A stretch of DNA of 7,772 nt from CF-113 sp035308345. Its GTDB lineage: Bacteria > Chloroflexota > Ktedonobacteria > Ktedonobacterales > Ktedonobacteraceae. Shown piece after piece: positions 4,827 through 7,772 of the stretch. The notes below the pieces were generated by a model that did no database searches, was not told the DNA's origin, and worked only from the letters and a program-made list of their open reading frames with translations. The position numbers were made by a program, and so were the translations under genes. Location: contig DATGGW010000546.1 in the NCBI GenBank assembly GCA_035308345.1, positions 1-7,772 on the forward strand, read 5' to 3'. The first letter of the stretch is position 1; the number at the start of each line of letters is the position of its first letter.

Positions 4827-6137
4827 TTAGAAAAATAGCGCGCGGGCGGCCTGCCAGCCATCGCGCAGCATGCTTCGCAGAGATACTTTGTTATGCATCG
4901 TCTGGTAGATGGTGCGTCCAAGTTTGCGGCGCGGCGTGCCATCCGAGCGAAAGACGTTTTCGGCGGCCTGGCAGAATAGTTCGGGGTAGACGTTCTGCAG
5001 GCGTTCGTTATTGATAAATGCGGGCGCGCGCCGGTAACGTTTCAGATCTTGCAGCACGAAGCTCTTTGCGAGTCGCCGGCGATAACGAGCCATGCTCGCG
5101 GGTGAGAAATTGCCCGCGGCGTGCGCTTCTTGCGCGGTCGTGGCAGCGGCCAGGCCCGAAGCAATGGCGAAATTCATGCCTTCTAAAAAGAGTCCGGCGG
5201 CGAAGACGAAACCTGCCGCGTCTCCCACTACCAGCAAGCCGCCGCGCGAAAGTTGCGGCAGCATGGCCCAGCCGCCTTCGGGGATCATATGCGCCGAATA
5301 TTCGATGGGTACAGCGTCACGCACCAGCGGCGCAACGGACGGATGCTGCTTGAACTGGTCAAGCAGCTCATAGGCTTTGACACGCTGCTGAGCCAGGGAT
5401 GCGATCTGTGTGACGACGCCTATAGAGAGGGTGTCGCGATTGGTGTAGAGGAAACCTCCTCCTTTTACATTGGCTGTCGCGAAGCCGATGTACTCTGTGG
5501 CCATGCCTTCATCGTCGGTGAGGTTGAAGCGTTCCTCGATAACGCGCGCATCCAGCCGCAGCACTTCTTTGACGCCCAGCGTCATCTCTTCAGCCTTGAA
5601 CTCGTGCTGCAATCCGGCTTTTTTGGCAAGGAAAGCATTGGCTCCATCGGCGGCAATCACGATGGGCGCGTAAAGTTCACCCTGCTCGCGGCGGCAGCGC
5701 ACGCCGATCACCTGTTCGCCCTGGTAGAGTAGATCATCCACGACGGTTGAAGTGATGAGCGATGCCCCGGCTTGCAGCGCTTTATCTGCCAGCCAGCGAT
5801 CAAATTTTGGCCGCAAGGTGGTGAAGCCGTTGTAAGGTGGTTGGGTAAAGTGATCGGTGCGAAAGTCGATGGAGAGCGCGGATTTCTGTCCCAAAAAGCT
5901 GAGGACACGCCGCGTCAGATAGCGTTCTACGGGAGCCTCTTCCCAGTAGTTGGGCAGTAGCTCAGCCAGCAGGCCGGGAGCGTAGAGCGCTGCGCCGGAG
6001 ACGTTTTTGGCTCCGGCATACTCGCCGCGCTCAACGAGGGCGACACGAAGACCCGCGCGCGCCATCGCCAGGGCAGCGCTGCTCCCGGCTGGTCCTGCGC
6101 CCACGACTATCGTGTCAAACTGCTGGTTGGTTGTCAT
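4827..6137 (-). CDS. fixC: FixC, electron-transfer flavoprotein-quinone oxidoreductase (FAD subunit)
   Basis: The 436-residue product has the length and layout of FixC. The N-terminal FAD-binding Rossmann motif is GAGPAG (G13, G15, G18) with the ribose-binding acidic residue in VERG (E36), followed by AGAKNVSGAALY (41-52). A second FAD contact is VIAADGANAFLAKK (160-173), and the third is VVGDAAGFVFAAGLFLEGMN (303-322), with Asp306 as the flavin contact. These proteins accept electrons from an electron-transfer flavoprotein and reduce membrane quinone; with FixAB they can take part in flavin-based bifurcation. It probably sits on the inner face of the membrane. GAGG lies a few nt before the ATG at 6137, and the gene starts 9 nt after the oxidoreductase stop. 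fixX follows, but fixA and fixB are not visible in this window, so the donor must be encoded elsewhere, perhaps upstream. Confidence 0.93.
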   Translation of the reverse strand: MTTNQQFDTIVVGAGPAGSSAALAMARAGLRVALVERGEYAGAKNVSGAALYAPGLLAELLPNYWEEAPVERYLTRRVLSFLGQKSALSIDFRTDHFTQPPYNGFTTLRPKFDRWLADKALQAGASLITSTVVDDLLYQGEQVIGVRCRREQGELYAPIVIAADGANAFLAKKAGLQHEFKAEEMTLGVKEVLRLDARVIEERFNLTDDEGMATEYIGFATANVKGGGFLYTNRDTLSIGVVTQIASLAQQRVKAYELLDQFKQHPSVAPLVRDAVPIEYSAHMIPEGGWAMLPQLSRGGLLVVGDAAGFVFAAGLFLEGMNFAIASGLAAATTAQEAHAAGNFSPASMARYRRRLAKSFVLQDLKRYRRAPAFINNERLQNVYPELFCQAAENVFRSDGTPRRKLGRTIYQTMHNKVSLRSMLRDGWQAARALFF

Positions 6138-6146
6138 TTGGCCTCT

Positions 6147-7094
6147 TTATGCATGCACTAGCACAATTTTGCCTAGAATCTCGCCGCTTGCAAGAATGCG
6201 GTGCGCCTCTGCTGCCTGTGCGACCGGCATGGTGCGCGCGATGACGGGGGTGATGGCGCGCTGCGCGACCAGTTCGAGGATGCGCTGCTCATTCTCCGGT
6301 GAGGTGTGCCGTATGCCGCCCCCCAGCACGTTTACCAGTTTTAATCGCCAGGATTGCGTATCGACGGTTGCCAGTTGGCCGCCGAGATTGCCGATCAGCA
6401 CTATGCGCCCACCTCTGACGCAGGAATCGATGCTAGCCTGCAGGGTGGTTCCCACCAGTTCGATGACTAGATGGACCCCGCGAGCTTCTTGTACAGCTTT
6501 GGCTACATCTTGTGTTCTGTGATTTATCACTACATCTGCTCCAAGGCGACGCAATACGGCTGCCTTCTCATCGCTGCTGGTGGTAGTGAAAACCTGGCAA
6601 CCGGCTTGTTTTGCCAACTGGATCGCAATCGAGCCTACGCCGCTCGCGCCTGCCCAGATCAATACGCGCTCCCCAGACTGCAATCCGCCAACATCAAATA
6701 ACGCGCCCCAGGCGGTGGATGATGTAAGCCCTGCTGCGGCTGCCTCTTCAAAAGAGACGCCATCAGGAATGCGTATCAGAAGAGGAGAGGGAACGGCTAT
6801 CTTGCTGGCATAACCACCGCCGCCTTTTGCCGCCGCCGCGTTGGTGGTCATCACTCGTTCTCCCGCGTGAAACCCCTGGCCATCGCTGATTACGATGCCA
6901 ACCGCTTCAAGCCCGGGTGTAAATGGCAGGCTGCCAACCGGTCTGCTCCCGTCGCGCTGGAACAGGTCAAGATGATTGACGGTGGTGGCTTTGACCTGCA
7001 TCAAGACATCTTCCGCGCCGGGAGTAGGGTCTGGAACCTCGTATAGCTGCAAAACCTCTGGATCACCATGTTGGGTAAACTGTACTGCTTTCAT
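6147..7094 (-). CDS. Zinc-independent NADPH:quinone oxidoreductase / MDR-family alcohol dehydrogenase-like
   Basis: This 315-residue medium-chain dehydrogenase/reductase has the GroES-like N-terminal domain (MKAVQF..., VNHLDLFQRDG 39-49, PGLEAVGIV 60-68) and a Rossmann NAD(P)-binding domain with AGASGVG at 148-154. The cysteine that binds catalytic zinc in true alcohol dehydrogenases is replaced (NHLD in place of a C-x-x-D type motif), and no structural-zinc cysteine cluster is visible. Both point to the quinone-oxidoreductase (zeta-crystallin-like) branch, which reduces quinones or enones with NADPH. The substrate cannot be told from sequence. GAGGGAG lies just before the ATG at 7094. It starts 18 nt after the MFS stop and ends 9 nt before fixC, so it is within the operon and may work beside the quinone-reducing FixCX pair. 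Confidence 0.9.
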   Translation of the reverse strand: MKAVQFTQHGDPEVLQLYEVPDPTPGAEDVLMQVKATTVNHLDLFQRDGSRPVGSLPFTPGLEAVGIVISDGQGFHAGERVMTTNAAAAKGGGGYASKIAVPSPLLIRIPDGVSFEEAAAAGLTSSTAWGALFDVGGLQSGERVLIWAGASGVGSIAIQLAKQAGCQVFTTTSSDEKAAVLRRLGADVVINHRTQDVAKAVQEARGVHLVIELVGTTLQASIDSCVRGGRIVLIGNLGGQLATVDTQSWRLKLVNVLGGGIRHTSPENEQRILELVAQRAITPVIARTMPVAQAAEAHRILASGEILGKIVLVHA

Positions 7095-7112
7095 GTCTCC
7101 CTCTTTCTAGTG

Positions 7113-7772
7113 TTATCCGGGTGTTGATAGGGGTGAATTTTCTTCTATTGTATGTTCCTCACCGCGCAATTGCAAAGTGCGGCGCTGCTTGATGATCGCG
7201 AGTGCGAATGGCACAATGATAAGCAGGCATCCAAGCGCGGGTATGGTCATTACCCAGTTGAAGCCAATGACCGGAATAAGCAGTCCCATTGCTGCGGGGA
7301 AGATCATAGCGGAGATGCCGGTACTGAGCAGGAGAGCGCTGGAGATGGTGTTGAGTTTATCTACAAACCAGCGCGAGGCGATGGCAATCAATCCAGGAAA
7401 TAACGGACCAAGAAAGAAGCCGAACAGCGCGCTTGCTCCAAAGGCGACAACAAGTTGAGCGGGGAAGAGCGCGACCAGCAGCCCACTGAGACCACCGCCA
7501 ATAATGCAGATACAAATAACTTGATTTTCTCGTAAGAGTGCGTGTTTAATCACATGGGCGCTCAGCAGGCGGCTGATGGTCAGTCCCAGCCAGAAGGCAG
7601 TAGCAACAGGGGCGGCCAGCGCCAGGGAAATGGCAGCGCTCTGGCTGACGGCGGTCACAATCCAGTTGCTAAAGCCAATTTCCGCTGCGATGTAGAAAAA
7701 GAATTCAAGTACCATCAACCAGAGCAATAGTTGCCCGAATATGTAATGAGAAGCGACCTTCGTCGGCTGCGC
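7113..7772 (-). CDS. MFS transporter, C-terminal half (5' end beyond window)
   Basis: The frame is open from the right edge of the window, so only the last 219 residues are seen; internal TTG or ATG codons near 7727 are not real starts. About six hydrophobic segments follow one another, as expected for helices 7-12 of a major facilitator. The first visible one contains a FFFYIAAEIGFSNW segment, like the Y-x-x-x-E...W pattern of helix 7 in FucP-type sugar and related permeases. A later helix reads GFFLGPLFPGLIA, another common feature of that group, followed by a basic loop. The C-terminus is a short hydrophilic tail rich in Glu. Substrate is unknown. It is the first visible gene of the run and ends 18 nt before the quinone oxidoreductase, so it probably imports or exports the compound that the operon processes. 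Confidence 0.85.
   Translation of the reverse strand, partial: AQPTKVASHYIFGQLLLWLMVLEFFFYIAAEIGFSNWIVTAVSQSAAISLALAAPVATAFWLGLTISRLLSAHVIKHALLRENQVICICIIGGGLSGLLVALFPAQLVVAFGASALFGFFLGPLFPGLIAIASRWFVDKLNTISSALLLSTGISAMIFPAAMGLLIPVIGFNWVMTIPALGCLLIIVPFALAIIKQRRTLQLRGEEHTIEENSPLSTPG

Noticed and set aside
4808..4942. Longer N-terminus for FixX
   Set aside because: The extra 45 residues overlap the end of fixC and have no ferredoxin features; the start at 4807 has GGAGGG at good distance.
4827..6137. Several plus-strand open frames of 60-160 codons opposite fixC
   Set aside because: They are antisense shadows of a GC-rich gene; none has a ribosome site or a recognisable family, and the minus-strand FixC is unmistakable.
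1..7772. CRISPR array or intact insertion sequence
   Set aside because: No regularly spaced repeats, transposase motif or matching terminal inverted repeats with target duplications were seen.

Overview
The window looks like bacterial chromosomal DNA. The gene content (menaquinone-type FixC/FixX electron transfer, many small transporters, a LexA of Gram-positive/Chloroflexi type, mid GC) would suit a Ktedonobacteria-like member of the Chloroflexota. That placement is inference from gene style only; no marker gene in the window proves it.

Left part, about 1-2500: visibly AT-richer and gene-poor, with the look of decayed or acquired DNA. It opens with the C-terminal piece of a LexA-type repressor that has lost its DNA-binding domain and catalytic serine (47-277, +). 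About 1.1 kb without a long gene follows. This stretch holds a 14-bp inverted repeat (954-996), two short minus-strand ORFs that each have a near-consensus Shine-Dalgarno sequence exactly 7 nt before the start (777-926 and 465-650), and the 3' part of a degenerate tRNA-Val(UAC) (about 1101-1167). The only full-length gene here is a 304-codon plus-strand protein (1397-2311) that resembles the uncharacterised DUF6414-type family.

Middle, 2501-3175: a minus-strand LysE/RhtB-family amino-acid exporter. Its last membrane segment is thrown out of frame by an exact 17-bp tandem duplication (2609-2642). Removing one copy restores a normal 213-residue protein ending at 2517.

Right part, 3388-7772: six genes, all on the minus strand with short gaps, most likely one operon running right to left. 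In order of transcription they are an MFS transporter (C-terminal half only, cut by the window edge), a zinc-independent quinone oxidoreductase, fixC (ETF-quinone oxidoreductase flavoprotein), fixX (two-cluster ferredoxin), a RidA/YjgF-family imine deaminase-like protein, and a membrane-anchored type-1 copper protein. FixC and FixX together would pass electrons from an electron-transfer flavoprotein to quinone. The ETF subunits themselves (FixA/FixB) are not in this window. The oxidoreductase, RidA and transporter suggest a catabolic or redox-detoxifying operon around that step.

No rRNA, CRISPR array, intact insertion sequence or replication origin was seen.
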